This document shows positions 53,335 through 62,300 of a stretch of DNA of 64,000 bases, piece by piece. Numbering within the stretch: the stretch's first letter is position 1; the number at the start of each line of letters is the position of its first letter. The DNA lies in contig NZ_NSDM01000001.1 in NCBI RefSeq assembly GCF_030852425.1, positions 496,001 through 560,000 of the forward strand, given 5' to 3'. The translations under genes and the position numbers were made by a program. The notes beneath the pieces were generated by a model. The model was not told where the DNA came from. It saw only the letters and a list, made by a program, of their open reading frames with translations, and searched no databases. The stretch comes from Saccharothrix longispora. Its GTDB lineage: Bacteria; Actinomycetota; Actinomycetes; Mycobacteriales; Pseudonocardiaceae.

Positions 53335-53895
53335 TCCTTGTTCCCGCCTTCTCGGACACTTGCGTCCTGCTCAAGCCATACCTGTGCGACACGCCCCTGA
53401 GCATCGCCGAGTGTCGGATCCACCGGCCGCTGTGGTCCGCGAGCGTGCTCGACGAACTCGATCGCAACCCGCGCAAGCGCGGTGCGACAGCGGAAAGGCG
53501 GCCCATCGGATCGACCGGATGAGCCGCCACTTCCCCGACGCGCGGGTCTTGGGGTACGAGCATTTGATCGACTCGATGGAAACCACCCGAAGGACCGGCA
53601 CGCGCTGGCCGCAGCCGTCCGAGGAGGAGCCGAGGTACTGGCCACCGAGAACCTGAGGGACTTTCCGCAGACCGCGCTCGAGCGGTATGACATCGTGGCC
53701 CTCCACCGGGACGACTTCCTGCAGGACCGACTCGAACTGTCCCCGAACGCGGTCCACTCGGCGTTGCGGCGGCAGGTTTCCCGCTACCGGCGCGCCCCGC
53801 GGTCGATGACCTGCTCGACGTGCTCGCGAGCGAGGGACATGGCCGTCCCGGGTTCGCGGAAGCCTGTCGGCGGGACTTCAGCGCGTGGAGGAGTT
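53331..53895 (+). pseudogene. PIN-domain toxin, three frameshifts
   Basis: Three frames together encode a full PIN toxin: LVPAFSDTCVLLKPYLCDTP (first catalytic Asp), then AAHRIDRMSRHFPDARVLGY, then PKDRHALAAAVRGGAEVLAT then LRDFP, and finally VDDLLDVLASEGHGRPGFAE. Breaks lie near 53500 (one A short), 53580 and 53805. Three lesions make sequencing error unlikely, so it is a decayed VapC-like RNase. The GTG overlaps the antitoxin stop. Confidence 0.75.
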
Positions 53896-53898
53896 GAC

Positions 53899-54309
53899 CT
53901 ACCGGCAACAGAAGGGACGGGTGCGACGCGGGACCCGCCAGCGGACCGAGCGGGGGCCCACGACGGCCGCGCCCAGCGCTTCCACGCGCAGCCGCAGCGC
54001 GCGGTCCGCGGTGGCCACCGCGACCGGGCGGTCCGCGCCTTCCGCGCGGACGACCGCGACGACCTCGTCGTCGCCGTCGCCGGTGGCCGGGACCACGCGG
54101 ACGCCGGGTACCGGTGCCACGTGCCTCGCCTTGCCCTCGACCACCAGGACCACTTCCAGCGGGCCTGGAAGAGATGGCAGGCCGTGTTCGGCTACACCCA
54201 CGAGGTTGTCCCTCAAGCGGGTGGTGGCCCCTGCCCGGTCGCGCCACCAACCGTCGGGCACCGAGCCGACCACGTTGGCCGCGTCCACGACCAGGAGCGG
54301 GAGCCTCAT
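53899..54309 (-). CDS. NYN (PIN-like) domain protein, YacP-like
   Basis: A 136-residue protein with the NYN-type N-terminus MRLPLLVVDAANVVGSVPDG (catalytic Asp plus Asn), a middle DGDDEVVAVVRA acidic motif and late VAVATADRALRLRVEALG. This is the PIN-like nuclease fold of YacP/Rae1-type RNases. ATG 54309 is used; upstream in-frame sequence is not convincing. It is convergent with the dead PIN toxin, four bases away. Confidence 0.72.
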   Translation of the reverse strand: MRLPLLVVDAANVVGSVPDGWWRDRAGATTRLRDNLVGVAEHGLPSLPGPLEVVLVVEGKARHVAPVPGVRVVPATGDGDDEVVAVVRAEGADRPVAVATADRALRLRVEALGAAVVGPRSVRWRVPRRTRPFCCR

Positions 54310-54406
54310 CACCTCATGCCCCCAGCGGACGCGCGGAAATTGTCGGACCGCGCCGGCACGATGGTGTCGTCCATGGGGGACAAGGGAAACACAGGGGGAA
54401 CAAGTG

Positions 54407-54466
54407 ATGATCGGGCGTGCCCGCAGGGCGGACGACACCTGGAACGGTTCGGCGACGGCCAAGTAG
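54407..54466 (+). CDS. Candidate 19-residue peptide gene
   Basis: MIGRARRADDTWNGSATAK with an excellent AGGGGGA ribosome site seven bases upstream and a terminator hairpin 15 bases downstream. It is short enough to have been missed by usual ORF calling. No known family; function unknown. Confidence 0.4.
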   Translation: MIGRARRADDTWNGSATAK

Positions 54467-54480
54467 CCGGACATGGGAAA

Positions 54481-54523
54481 CCCCGCGGTGCTGCCAGGTC
54501 GGGGGTCCGACAGCACTGCGGGG
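54481..54523 (+). terminator. Hairpin after the small ORF
   Basis: 54481-54493 pairs with 54511-54523 (CCCCGC and GTGCTG blocks, one mismatch). Confidence 0.6.
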
Positions 54524-54602
54524 TCATCTGGGACATCGAGACCCGATCGTGGACTGTTACATCGCCTATCGGGTGTGACGCAGATCATGTCCTGGATGTG
54601 AC

Positions 54603-54637
54603 GAAGCCCTGCCGCGCGGGAGGTGCGGCAGGGCTTC
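54603..54637 (-). terminator. Hairpin terminator of the 51-residue gene
   Basis: A perfect 13-bp stem (54603-54615 with 54625-54637), 90 bases past the 54728 stop on the minus strand. Confidence 0.6.
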
Positions 54638-54727
54638 ATTCCTCCCCCTGGCCGGCGTGGACGACGGGGCGGCGCGCCCGCGTGTCGTCGGGCGGTCGTC
54701 ACACGGACCGGCAGGTCCTGCGCCGCG

Positions 54728-54883
54728 TCAGCGGAGCGAGGTCACCTGGCTCTGGGCGATCGCGATCAGCTCGTGGCGCATCGCGGGGGTGGACGCCATG
54801 TCGATCGCTCGGGCCACGGCCTTGCGGTTGCGAGCCTCGACACGACGAGCGCGGAGCTTCGCAGTGAAGTTCACGGGGTTCAT
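54728..54883 (-). CDS. Small basic protein of unknown function
   Basis: A 51-residue protein (MNPVNFTAKLRARRVEARNR, AVARAIDMASTPAMRHELIA) with a strongly basic first half and a helical second half. It looks like a conserved actinobacterial small protein. A perfect -10 (GATAAT on the minus strand, 54948-54953) lies 65 bases upstream. It may bind nucleic acid; no family name is known to me. Confidence 0.6.
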   Translation of the reverse strand: MNPVNFTAKLRARRVEARNRKAVARAIDMASTPAMRHELIAIAQSQVTSLR

Positions 54884-55154
54884 CCCTCTCAACGTCTTCT
54901 CGGTGATGTGCCTCAAGTATGCACCTTCCAGCCGCGCGATGCACCCGATTATCCGGTGAGTTGGCGCACACGCCGGCGAATCATCGGTAGCTACGCCTAA
55001 GTGTCCGACGATTCGCCTGTAGGACATCTGCTGGGCCGGACGTGGCAACGAAGACCGCCCGACCCGGCGGCGGAAGGGCGGGGCACGCCGGGCACCGCCT
55101 CCCCGCCGGTCGGGAACGGGCCCGGGGAACGGCACGGCCGGTAGCGTGGCGGTC

Positions 55155-55778
55155 GTGGCTGAGGTGGTGACGAAGGGTGTCGGCCGGGTCGAGCGGACCG
55201 CCGACCGGGCCGAGGTGCAGGTGAGCTTCGAGGCGACGGGCTCGACGCGCGCCGAGGCGGTGGACCGGCTGACCGGGCGGGTCGCCGCGCTGGAACCCGC
55301 GTTCGCGCGGCCGGGCGTCGAGGTGCGGTCGCGGCAGCTCACCGTCAACGACAACTGGGACGGCTCGCGCCGCTCCGGCGGCCGGGCGAGCCAGAACTAC
55401 GTGGTCCGGGTCGACGACGTGACCGTGCTCGACGAGCTGCTGGCCACCGCGGTCGCCGCCGAGCCGACGTGGCTCGGCGGCCCGAACTGGCAGCTCTCGG
55501 ACGACGCCGAGGCCGTGGCGGAGGCCCAGGGTGAGGCCGTGGCGGACGCGCGCCGCCGGGCCGAGGGCTACGCGCGCGCGCTGGGCGCGCGGCTGGGTCC
55601 CCTGCAACGGCTCGCCGACGGCGACGCCGAGACGCAGTGGGCGGTCGAGTCGCGCGCGGCGGTGGCCGGGTACGGCGGGTCGCCGGGCGTGCCGCCGCAG
55701 GTCGACCAGCTCTCCCTGGAGGCGCAGCGGATCACGGTGACGGTGCGGTGCACCGCCACCTGGGCGCTCCTGGACTGA
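55155..55778 (+). CDS. SIMPL-domain (DUF541) protein
   Basis: A 207-residue protein with the SIMPL pattern: VVTKGVGRVERTADRAEVQV at the N-terminus, a SGGRASQNYVVRVDDVTVLD strand and AVADARRRAEGYARALGARL helix. No signal peptide is visible, unlike many periplasmic SIMPL proteins. A -10-like TAGCGT (55142-55147) seven bases before GTG 55155 suggests leaderless transcription, which decides the start over GTG 55146. Function unknown. Confidence 0.8.
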   Translation: MAEVVTKGVGRVERTADRAEVQVSFEATGSTRAEAVDRLTGRVAALEPAFARPGVEVRSRQLTVNDNWDGSRRSGGRASQNYVVRVDDVTVLDELLATAVAAEPTWLGGPNWQLSDDAEAVAEAQGEAVADARRRAEGYARALGARLGPLQRLADGDAETQWAVESRAAVAGYGGSPGVPPQVDQLSLEAQRITVTVRCTATWALLD

Positions 55779-55787
55779 GGACCCGGC

Positions 55788-56882
55788 TCAGCCGCTGACC
55801 CGCGGCGCCACCAGCTCCACCACCACCGACCGGTTGCGCGCCGCCGCGCCGGGCACCAGGTCGCCCGCGGTGTCGAGGTCGACGTCGAGCGGCGAGCCGA
55901 AGCCCGCACCCACCACCTCGACGAACGCCGACCGGCTCACCCCGAGGTCGACCAGCGCCGACACCACGCGCTGGGCGCGGCGCCGGGTGAGGTCCGCCGC
56001 CTGCTCCGCCGACGCGGACGTGGCCGTGCGCACGACGACCCGCGCCGTGGTGCGCCCGTCGAACTTCTCCGCCACCTGCCGCAGCACGTCCTCCGCGCCG
56101 GGTGCCAGCTCGTCGCCGCCCGCCTTGAACACCACGGAGCTGGGCACGTGCACGAGCGCGTCCCGGTTCTCCACCTGCCCCAGGTCCACCACCGGCACCT
56201 CGCCGCGCGCGATCGGCCCGCCGGCCGGAGCCGGTCCCGGGTCGTGGGTGCAGCTCGCCGCGTCGAACTCGCGGCAGATGCCCAGCCACAGCTCGACGAG
56301 CGCCTCCTGGGCGCCGGGCGGCAGCGGCGGCTGCGGGCCGGCCACCTGGCCGAGGCCGGAGAAGACGACGTCCTTCCCGGTGAGGGCGGGCAGGGCGTCG
56401 TCCGGCACGGCCGCGACCGCGGCCGCCACGTCGAGGTCGAGGCCGAGGCGGGTCAGGTCGAGCGGGTCCGTGGTCTGCAACCCGCTGCTGTGCAGCACGA
56501 GCAGCGCCGGACCGGGCGCGGCGGCCATGTCGGCGAGCACGGACAACGGGTCGAGCCGGCCGGTCGTGCCGCCGATCTGCGCGAGCTGCCCGTCGAGGCG
56601 GAACAGCCGCTCCCGCACCTCGGCGTCGTCGGCGGCCGACAGGACCTCGTCGGAGTACGCGGTGCCCGCGTCCTCGCCCTCGCGGTAGACGACGACCCGC
56701 GTCTGGCCGCGGGTGAGCGCGGCCGTGAGCCGGTCGGTCACCTGCGAGGTGAGGCCGACCCGCGGTTCGTTGGCGGAGGCGGTGACCCCGATGCGCACGG
56801 TCGTGGGGTTGCCGGAGTCCTCCCCGCAGGCAGCGCAGGCCGCCACCAGCACGACTGCGGCGAAGAGCCGTGAGTGGTTCAT
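55788..56882 (-). CDS. OmpA-like lipoprotein
   Basis: A 364-residue lipoprotein: signal MNHSRLFAAVVLVAACAACG with a lipobox Cys near residue 16-19. The middle is unassigned. The C-terminal OmpA-like domain (about 255-360) reads VVFKAGGDELAPGAEDVLRQ and LTRRRAQRVVSALVDLGVSR then GAGFGSP. This should bind peptidoglycan from the outer face of the membrane. ATG 56882 is in good context. Role: envelope anchoring, otherwise unknown. Confidence 0.8.
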   Translation of the reverse strand: MNHSRLFAAVVLVAACAACGEDSGNPTTVRIGVTASANEPRVGLTSQVTDRLTAALTRGQTRVVVYREGEDAGTAYSDEVLSAADDAEVRERLFRLDGQLAQIGGTTGRLDPLSVLADMAAAPGPALLVLHSSGLQTTDPLDLTRLGLDLDVAAAVAAVPDDALPALTGKDVVFSGLGQVAGPQPPLPPGAQEALVELWLGICREFDAASCTHDPGPAPAGGPIARGEVPVVDLGQVENRDALVHVPSSVVFKAGGDELAPGAEDVLRQVAEKFDGRTTARVVVRTATSASAEQAADLTRRRAQRVVSALVDLGVSRSAFVEVVGAGFGSPLDVDLDTAGDLVPGAAARNRSVVVELVAPRVSG

Positions 56883-56949
56883 GTCACATGAAGCGGTAAA
56901 TCGCTCCGTTCCGTTACCGATCTCACCCGTTCGGAGTAACCCGAAAGGT

Positions 56950-58218
56950 TCAGCGCTCCACGATCGCCGTAACGCCCTGGCCACCCGCCGCGCAGATCGA
57001 GATCAGGCCGCGCCCGGAGCCCTTCTCGGCCAGCAGCTTGGCGAGCGTCGCCACGATCCGCCCGCCGGTGGCCGCGAACGGGTGGCCCGCGGCCAGCGAC
57101 GAGCCGTTGACGTTGAGCTTCGAGCGGTCGATGGCGCCCAGCGGCGCGTCCAGCCCCAGCCTGCCCTTGCAGAAGTCGGCGTCCTCCCACGCCTTGAGCG
57201 TGGCCAGCACCTGCGACGCGAACGCCTCGTGCACCTCGTAGAAGTCGAAGTCCTGGAGGGTCAGCCCGGCGCGGGCCAGCATCCGGGGCACGGCGTAGGC
57301 GGGTGCCATGAGCAGGCCCTCGCCGCCGTGCACGTAGTCGACCGCCGCCGTCTCGCTGAACGTGAGGTAGGCCAGCACCGGCAGGTTCCGGGCCGCGGCC
57401 CACTCCTCCGAGGCCAGCAGCACGGTGGACGCGCCGTCGGTGAGCGGCGTGGAGTTGCCCGCGGTCATCGTGGCGCCCTCGCCCCGGCCGAACACCGGCT
57501 GGAGCTTCGCGAGCTTCTCCACCGACGAGTCCGGCCGCAGGTTCTGGTCGCGGGTCAGGCCCTGGAACGGGGTGACCAGGTCGTCGAAGAACCCGCGGTC
57601 GTAGGCGGCGGCGAGGTTGCGGTGGCTGGCGGCGGCCAGCGCGTCCTGGTCCTCGCGGGCGATGCCCCACTCCTTCGCGGTGATCGCGGCGTGCTCGCCC
57701 ATCGACAGGCCGGTGCGCGGCTCGCCGTTGCGCGGGACGGACGGCACGACGTGCCGGGGGCGCAGCTTCAGCGCGGCGCGCAGCCTGGCTCCGGCGGTCC
57801 GCGCCCGGTTGAACTCCAGCAGCACGCCCCGCAGGTCCTCGTTCACCGCGATGGGCGCGTCGCTGGTGGTGTCGACGCCACCGGCGACGCCGACCTCGAT
57901 CCGGCCCAGCGCGATCTTGTCGGCCACCGCGATGACGGCCTGGAGGCCCGTGCCGCACGCCTGCTGGAGGTCGTGGCCGGGGGTCTCGGCGGACAGGGCG
58001 CTGCCCAGCACGCACTCGCGGACGAGGTTGAAGTCCCGGCTGTGCTTGAGCACCGCGCCCGCGACGACCTCGCCCAGCCGTTCGCCCTGGAGCCCGAACC
58101 GGCTGACCAGGCCGTCCAGCGCGGCGGTGAGCATGTCCTGGTTCGACGCCCCGGCGTACGGGCCGTTGGAGCGCGCGAAGGGGATGCGGTTGCCGCCGAG
58201 GATGGCAACTCGGGCCAT
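56950..58218 (-). CDS. fadA2: Acetyl-CoA C-acyltransferase (thiolase), FadA2-like
   Basis: Thiolytic cleavage of 3-ketoacyl-CoA, the last beta-oxidation step. The nucleophile Cys is in DLQQACGTGLQAVIAV; the HEAF motif is FYEVHEAFASQV; NVNGSSLAAGHPFAATGGRI and ISICAAGGQGVTAIVE give the catalytic His and Cys. 422 residues, normal. Divergent from fabG4-like with the same layout as mycobacterial fadA2/fabG4, and a composite palindrome lies between. Confidence 0.92.
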   Translation of the reverse strand: MARVAILGGNRIPFARSNGPYAGASNQDMLTAALDGLVSRFGLQGERLGEVVAGAVLKHSRDFNLVRECVLGSALSAETPGHDLQQACGTGLQAVIAVADKIALGRIEVGVAGGVDTTSDAPIAVNEDLRGVLLEFNRARTAGARLRAALKLRPRHVVPSVPRNGEPRTGLSMGEHAAITAKEWGIAREDQDALAAASHRNLAAAYDRGFFDDLVTPFQGLTRDQNLRPDSSVEKLAKLQPVFGRGEGATMTAGNSTPLTDGASTVLLASEEWAAARNLPVLAYLTFSETAAVDYVHGGEGLLMAPAYAVPRMLARAGLTLQDFDFYEVHEAFASQVLATLKAWEDADFCKGRLGLDAPLGAIDRSKLNVNGSSLAAGHPFAATGGRIVATLAKLLAEKGSGRGLISICAAGGQGVTAIVER

Positions 58219-58258
58219 GTCGTCCTCCAGGGTGAGGGGCGTGTCCCGCCCATCTTAT

Positions 58259-58288
58259 CTACCGGTCAGTAGACTTACTAGCGAGTAG
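58259..58288. promoter_or_regulatory. Composite double palindrome between fadA2 and fabG4
   Basis: CTACCGGTCAGTAG (58259-58272), two bases, then TTACTAGCGAGTAG (58275-58288). The same 30-bp composite, with few changes, lies between tetR and scp2 (62301-62330). It overlaps the promoters of both divergent genes. Confidence 0.75.
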
Positions 58289-58298
58289 GGAGTGTGAT

Positions 58299-59645
58299 GT
58301 GGGCATGGATCGGTACCAGGCGTTCGCCAACTCCGGTGTCGGGCGGTTCGTGGTGGGCAAGCTGGGCCTGCCCTCCCCGTACCCGCTGCGCAGGCACTCA
58401 CCCACCCGGCCCCCGCTCGACGGCCCCGTGCTGCTCGGCGGTGGCGGGCGGCTCGTCGGCCCCCTTCGCGCGGTCCTCGGGGCCGCCGGGCTGGACGTGG
58501 CGTCCGAGCCGGCGCGCGCGGAGGAGCGGTACGGGGCGCTGGTGTTCGACGCCACCGGGATCGACTCGGTCGAGGGGCTGCGCGGGCTGCGCGCGTTCTT
58601 CCAGCCGGTGATCCGGTCGCTCGGGCCGTGCGGCCGGGTGGTCGTGCTGGGCACGCCGCCGGAGCTGACCGGGTCCACCGACGAGCGGATCGCGCAGCGC
58701 GCGCTGGAGGGGTTCACCCGGTCGGTCGGCAAGGAGCTGCGGCGCGGCGGGACGGCGCAGCTCGTGCACGTCGCGCCGGGCGCGGAGGACGCGGTCGAGT
58801 CGACGCTGCGGTTCCTGCTGTCCGGGCGGTCGGCGTACGTGTCCGGCCAGGTCGTGCGCGTCGGCCCGGCGGAGGTCGAGGCGCCGCGCGACTGGGACCG
58901 GCCGCTCGACGGGAGGGTCGCCCTGGTCACCGGGGCGTCGCGCGGCATCGGCGCGGCCATCGCCGAGGTGCTGGGCCGCGACGGCGCGCACGTGGTGTGC
59001 CTCGACGTGCCCGCGCAGGGCGAGGAGCTGTCGCAGGTCGCGAACCGGGTGCGCGGCTCGGCGCTCCAGCTCGACGTCACGGCGGCCGACGCCCCGGCGC
59101 GGATCGTCGAGCACCTCACCGGGCGCCACGGCGGCGTGGACGTCGTCGTGCACAACGCGGGCATCACGCGGGACAGGACGCTCGCCCGGATGGACGCGGA
59201 CCGGTGGGACGCGGTGGTCGCGGTGAACCTGGCGTCGCAGCAGCGGGTCAACGAGGCGCTGCTCGCCGAGGGGGGCGGGGTCGGCGCGCTGCGCCCGAAC
59301 GGCCGGATCGTCGGCGTGTCGTCCATCGCGGGCATCGCGGGCAACGTCGGCCAGACCAACTACGCCACCACCAAGGCGGGCGTGATCGGCATGGTCGACG
59401 CGCTGTCCGAGCGGCTCGCCGGTCGGGCCACGGTCAACGCCGTCGCGCCGGGGTTCATCGAGACGGCGATGACCGCCGCCGTGCCCCTGCTCATCCGCGA
59501 GGCGGGCCGGCGGATGAACAGCGCGTCCCAGGGCGGACTGCCGGTGGACGTCGCCGAGACCATCGCCTGGTTCGCCCACCCCGCCTCGTCCGGCGTGAAC
59601 GGCAACGTCGTGCGCGTGTGCGGGCAGAGCCTGCTGGGCGCGTGA
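58299..59645 (+). CDS. fabG4: 3-ketoacyl reductase, FabG4-type (HMwFabG)
   Basis: A 448-residue reductase. The N-terminal 200 residues are a flavodoxin-like non-catalytic domain, typical of high-molecular-weight FabG4. The C-terminal SDR domain (about 205-448) has [32 protein letters not shown]-type [20 protein letters not shown] with YxxxK (YATTK), and FIETAMT. In mycobacteria it reduces 3-ketoacyl-CoA with NADH. GTG 58299 follows GGGAG by six bases. Stop overlaps the htdX start. Confidence 0.9.
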   Translation: MGMDRYQAFANSGVGRFVVGKLGLPSPYPLRRHSPTRPPLDGPVLLGGGGRLVGPLRAVLGAAGLDVASEPARAEERYGALVFDATGIDSVEGLRGLRAFFQPVIRSLGPCGRVVVLGTPPELTGSTDERIAQRALEGFTRSVGKELRRGGTAQLVHVAPGAEDAVESTLRFLLSGRSAYVSGQVVRVGPAEVEAPRDWDRPLDGRVALVTGASRGIGAAIAEVLGRDGAHVVCLDVPAQGEELSQVANRVRGSALQLDVTAADAPARIVEHLTGRHGGVDVVVHNAGITRDRTLARMDADRWDAVVAVNLASQQRVNEALLAEGGGVGALRPNGRIVGVSSIAGIAGNVGQTNYATTKAGVIGMVDALSERLAGRATVNAVAPGFIETAMTAAVPLLIREAGRRMNSASQGGLPVDVAETIAWFAHPASSGVNGNVVRVCGQSLLGA

Positions 59646-60484
59646 TGGCCAACCTGACGCTGCTCTACGCCAAGGCCGCCCTGACCGGGTTCGCCCGGCG
59701 CGGCTCCGCGCTGCCGTCGTCGTCGCTGGACGCCGAGCTGACCGTCGACCGCGCCCACCTCGACGCCTACCGGGCGGTGTGCGGGTTCGGGGTGCGCGAC
59801 GAGCTGCCGATCACCTACCCGCACGTGCTGGGCTTCCCGCTCCAGATCGGGCTGATGACCGCGCGCGACTTCCCGTTCCCGCTGCCCGGCCTGGTGCACG
59901 TGGCGAACCGGATCACGCGGACCCGGCCGCTGCTCGTCACCGACCCGCTGTCGGTGCGCGTGGAGCTGGCCGACCTGCGGCCGCACGAGCGCGGGCGGCA
60001 GTTCGACGTCGTGACGACGGTGTCGAGGGGGGGCGAGGAGGCGTGGGTCGACGTGTCGACATATCTCCGCCGCGACGGCGGCTCCGGCGGGTCCAGTGGC
60101 TCCGGCGGGTCCGGCCGGTCCGGTTCCGCCGGGAGGGGCGGGCGCGCCGAGGCGCCCGAGCCGACCGCGGTGTGGCGGCTGCCCGGCGACCTGGGGCGGC
60201 GGTACGCGGCGGTGTCCGGCGACCGCAACCCCATCCACCTGCACGCGCTGGCCGCACGGGCGTTCGGCTTCCCCCGGGCCATCGCGCACGGCATGTGGTC
60301 GAAGGCGCGGGCGGTGGCGGCGTTCGAGGGGCGCCTGCCGGACGCGTGCGAGGTCGACGTGCGGTTCAAGGCGCCGATCCCGCTGCCGGGCCGGGTCGAC
60401 TTCTCGACCACGCCGACCGGTGACGGCCGGCGGTTCGCGGTCTGGTCGGATCGACCGCACCTGGAAGGCGTGATCAGGGGCTGA
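59645..60484 (+). CDS. htdX: 3-hydroxyacyl dehydratase, HtdX-like (MaoC)
   Basis: A 279-residue double-hotdog dehydratase of the type paired with FabG4 in mycobacteria (Rv0241c). The C-terminal hotdog has the hydratase-2 motif YAAVSGDRNPIHLHALAARA (catalytic Asp and His) and AIAHGMWSKARAV. The N-terminal hotdog lacks these residues. A Gly/Ser linker (about residues 145-170) joins them. Starts at the fabG4 stop (TGATG overlap). Confidence 0.85.
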   Translation: MANLTLLYAKAALTGFARRGSALPSSSLDAELTVDRAHLDAYRAVCGFGVRDELPITYPHVLGFPLQIGLMTARDFPFPLPGLVHVANRITRTRPLLVTDPLSVRVELADLRPHERGRQFDVVTTVSRGGEEAWVDVSTYLRRDGGSGGSSGSGGSGRSGSAGRGGRAEAPEPTAVWRLPGDLGRRYAAVSGDRNPIHLHALAARAFGFPRAIAHGMWSKARAVAAFEGRLPDACEVDVRFKAPIPLPGRVDFSTTPTGDGRRFAVWSDRPHLEGVIRG

Positions 60485-60526
60485 GCCGGACGTGAGCACC
60501 GCCACGGTGTCCACGCCCCCATTTAC

Positions 60527-60545
60527 CTTGTGCGCAAGTTACTTG
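60527..60545. promoter_or_regulatory. Operator-like repeats before the esterase gene
   Basis: CTTGTGCGCAAG (60527-60538) and CAAGTTACTTG (60535-60545) are overlapping inverted repeats built on CTTG/CAAG half-sites, about 60 bp upstream of the esterase start. Possible repressor site. Confidence 0.4.
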
Positions 60546-60603
60546 GAGGCTAGCTTTTTGGTTGTCGGCCGGACGACCCGGCCAACGCCCGAAGGAGCCC
60601 GAG

Positions 60604-61536
60604 ATGACCGTCCTGGAGCCCGCCGCCGCGGAGTTCGCCGCCGCGACCGCCAACCCGCCGTACCTGTTCGACCTGGGTCCGGTCGAGGGCCGCAAGACCG
60701 TCGACGCCGTGCAGTCCGGCGAGGTGGCCAAGCCCGAGGTCGACGAGGAGATCGTGAACGTCGGCGAGGTGCCGGTGCGGATCGTCCGCCCCGCCGGCTC
60801 GACCGGCCCGCTGCCCGTCGTGCTCTACGTGCACGGTGCCGGCTGGGTGTTCGGCAACGCCCACACCCACGACCGCCTGGTCCGCGAACTGGCCGTCGGC
60901 ACCGGCGCGGCCGTCGTGTTCCCCGACTACAGCCTCTCGCCCGAGGCCAAGTACCCCACCGCGGTCGAGGAGAGCTACGCCGTCGCGCGCTGGGTCGTCA
61001 CCGAGGGCGCCGCGAAGGACCTGGACGGCTCGCGCCTGGCCGTCGCGGGCGACTCGGTCGGCGGGAACATGGCGATCGCCCTGACGCTGCTCGCCAAGGA
61101 GCGCGGCGACGTCGCGTTCGCGCAGCAGGTGCTGTTCTACCCGGTGACCGACGCGGCGTTCGACACCCCGTCCTACCACGAGTTCGCCGAGGGCTACTTC
61201 CTGCGCCGCGACGCCATGCAGTGGTTCTGGGACCAGTACACGACCGACGAGGGCGAGCGCGCGCAGATCACCGCGTCGCCGCTGCGCGCGTCGACCGGGC
61301 AGCTCGCGGGCCTGCCGCCGGCGCTCGTGATCACCGCCGAGGCCGACGTGCTGCGCGACGAGGGCGAGGCGTACGCGGACAAGCTGCGCGAGGCGGGCGT
61401 GCCGGTGACCGCCGTCCGCTACCAGGGCGTGATCCACGACTTCGTGATGCTCGACGCCCTGCGCGGCACCCACGCCGCCGAAGCCGCGATCACCCAGGCG
61501 ATCGGCGTGCTGAAGAAGGCCCTGGCCCAGTCCTGA
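60604..61536 (+). CDS. HSL-type alpha/beta-hydrolase (esterase/lipase)
   Basis: A 310-residue hydrolase of the hormone-sensitive-lipase family. The oxyanion motif is YVHGAGWVFGN (usually HGGGW). The nucleophile Ser is in VAGDSVGGNMAIALTLL, the Asp in ITAEADVLRDEGE and the His in QGVIHDFVMLDAL. It would cleave short-chain esters or lipids in the cytoplasm. ATG 60604 follows GGAG. It is close to, but apart from, the lipid genes. Confidence 0.9.
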   Translation: MTVLEPAAAEFAAATANPPYLFDLGPVEGRKTVDAVQSGEVAKPEVDEEIVNVGEVPVRIVRPAGSTGPLPVVLYVHGAGWVFGNAHTHDRLVRELAVGTGAAVVFPDYSLSPEAKYPTAVEESYAVARWVVTEGAAKDLDGSRLAVAGDSVGGNMAIALTLLAKERGDVAFAQQVLFYPVTDAAFDTPSYHEFAEGYFLRRDAMQWFWDQYTTDEGERAQITASPLRASTGQLAGLPPALVITAEADVLRDEGEAYADKLREAGVPVTAVRYQGVIHDFVMLDALRGTHAAEAAITQAIGVLKKALAQS

Positions 61537-61548
61537 CCCGAGCCGAGC

Positions 61549-62247
61549 CTAGTCGCCCCCCTGCTCGGTACCGACCTTCTGCTCGGCGCGCCTCGACGGC
61601 GGGTGCCACACGTCGCCCGCCACGAGGTCGCCGAACCCCATCCAGACGAGGTTCATGAGCCGGGCGGCGACGACGCCGGCCGGCTCGGCGGGGTTGTCGA
61701 GCCACCAGTCCGCGAGGGACTCGCCCGCGCCCACCAGCGCCGCGGCCAGCGACTCGGCCTCCTTGTCACCGGCCCGCGGCACGTCGCCGGAGTCCGCCGA
61801 GTGCACGAGCAGCGCCGCCACGAGGCTGATCGCCCGGCCGCGCATGTCCGCCAGCTCCTGGGCGAACGGCCCGCCCTGCGACGACGCCTGGCGGTGCAGC
61901 ACCTGCCAGCTCGCGCGGTTCTCGCCGACGAACCCGAAGAACGCCCGGAGCCCGCTCCACAGCTGGACGTCCGGCGGCTCCTCGGCCTCGACGCCGTTCG
62001 CGATCGCCTCCATCATCCGGGTCGCCTCGCGTCGGATGCAGGTGGCGAACAGCTCCTCCTTGGAGCCCAGGTACGCGTACAGCATGGGTTTCGAGATGCC
62101 GGCGACCTCGGAGATCTCGTCCATCGACGCGGCGTGGAACCCCAACCGTGAGAAGACGTCCACCGCGGCGTCCATGATCTGCCGTTCGCGCACCTCGCGC
62201 GGCAGCCTCTTGGCCCGACCGGTGCGGACCGGTTGCTCTGCGTGCAT
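61549..62247 (-). CDS. TetR-family regulator, candidate lipid-oxidation repressor
   Basis: A 232-residue TetR repressor. The helix-turn-helix is MDEISEVAGISKPMLYAYLG following DAAVDVFSRLGFHAASM. A long helical ligand domain (to 232) fits acyl-CoA-binding FadR-type repressors. It is divergent from scp2 with a composite palindrome between, the same element as in the fadA2/fabG4 promoter. It is therefore the best candidate in the window for binding these palindromes. Confidence 0.85.
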   Translation of the reverse strand: MHAEQPVRTGRAKRLPREVRERQIMDAAVDVFSRLGFHAASMDEISEVAGISKPMLYAYLGSKEELFATCIRREATRMMEAIANGVEAEEPPDVQLWSGLRAFFGFVGENRASWQVLHRQASSQGGPFAQELADMRGRAISLVAALLVHSADSGDVPRAGDKEAESLAAALVGAGESLADWWLDNPAEPAGVVAARLMNLVWMGFGDLVAGDVWHPPSRRAEQKVGTEQGGD

Positions 62248-62300
62248 CGCACCCCCTGGATTGCCGGCACAAGATTACTCCGAGGGCCTTGCCCGCTTAC

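Noticed and set aside
54574-54589. CRP-like TGTGA-N6-TCATG site
   Set aside because: The second half-site is poor and no gene starts downstream in either direction.
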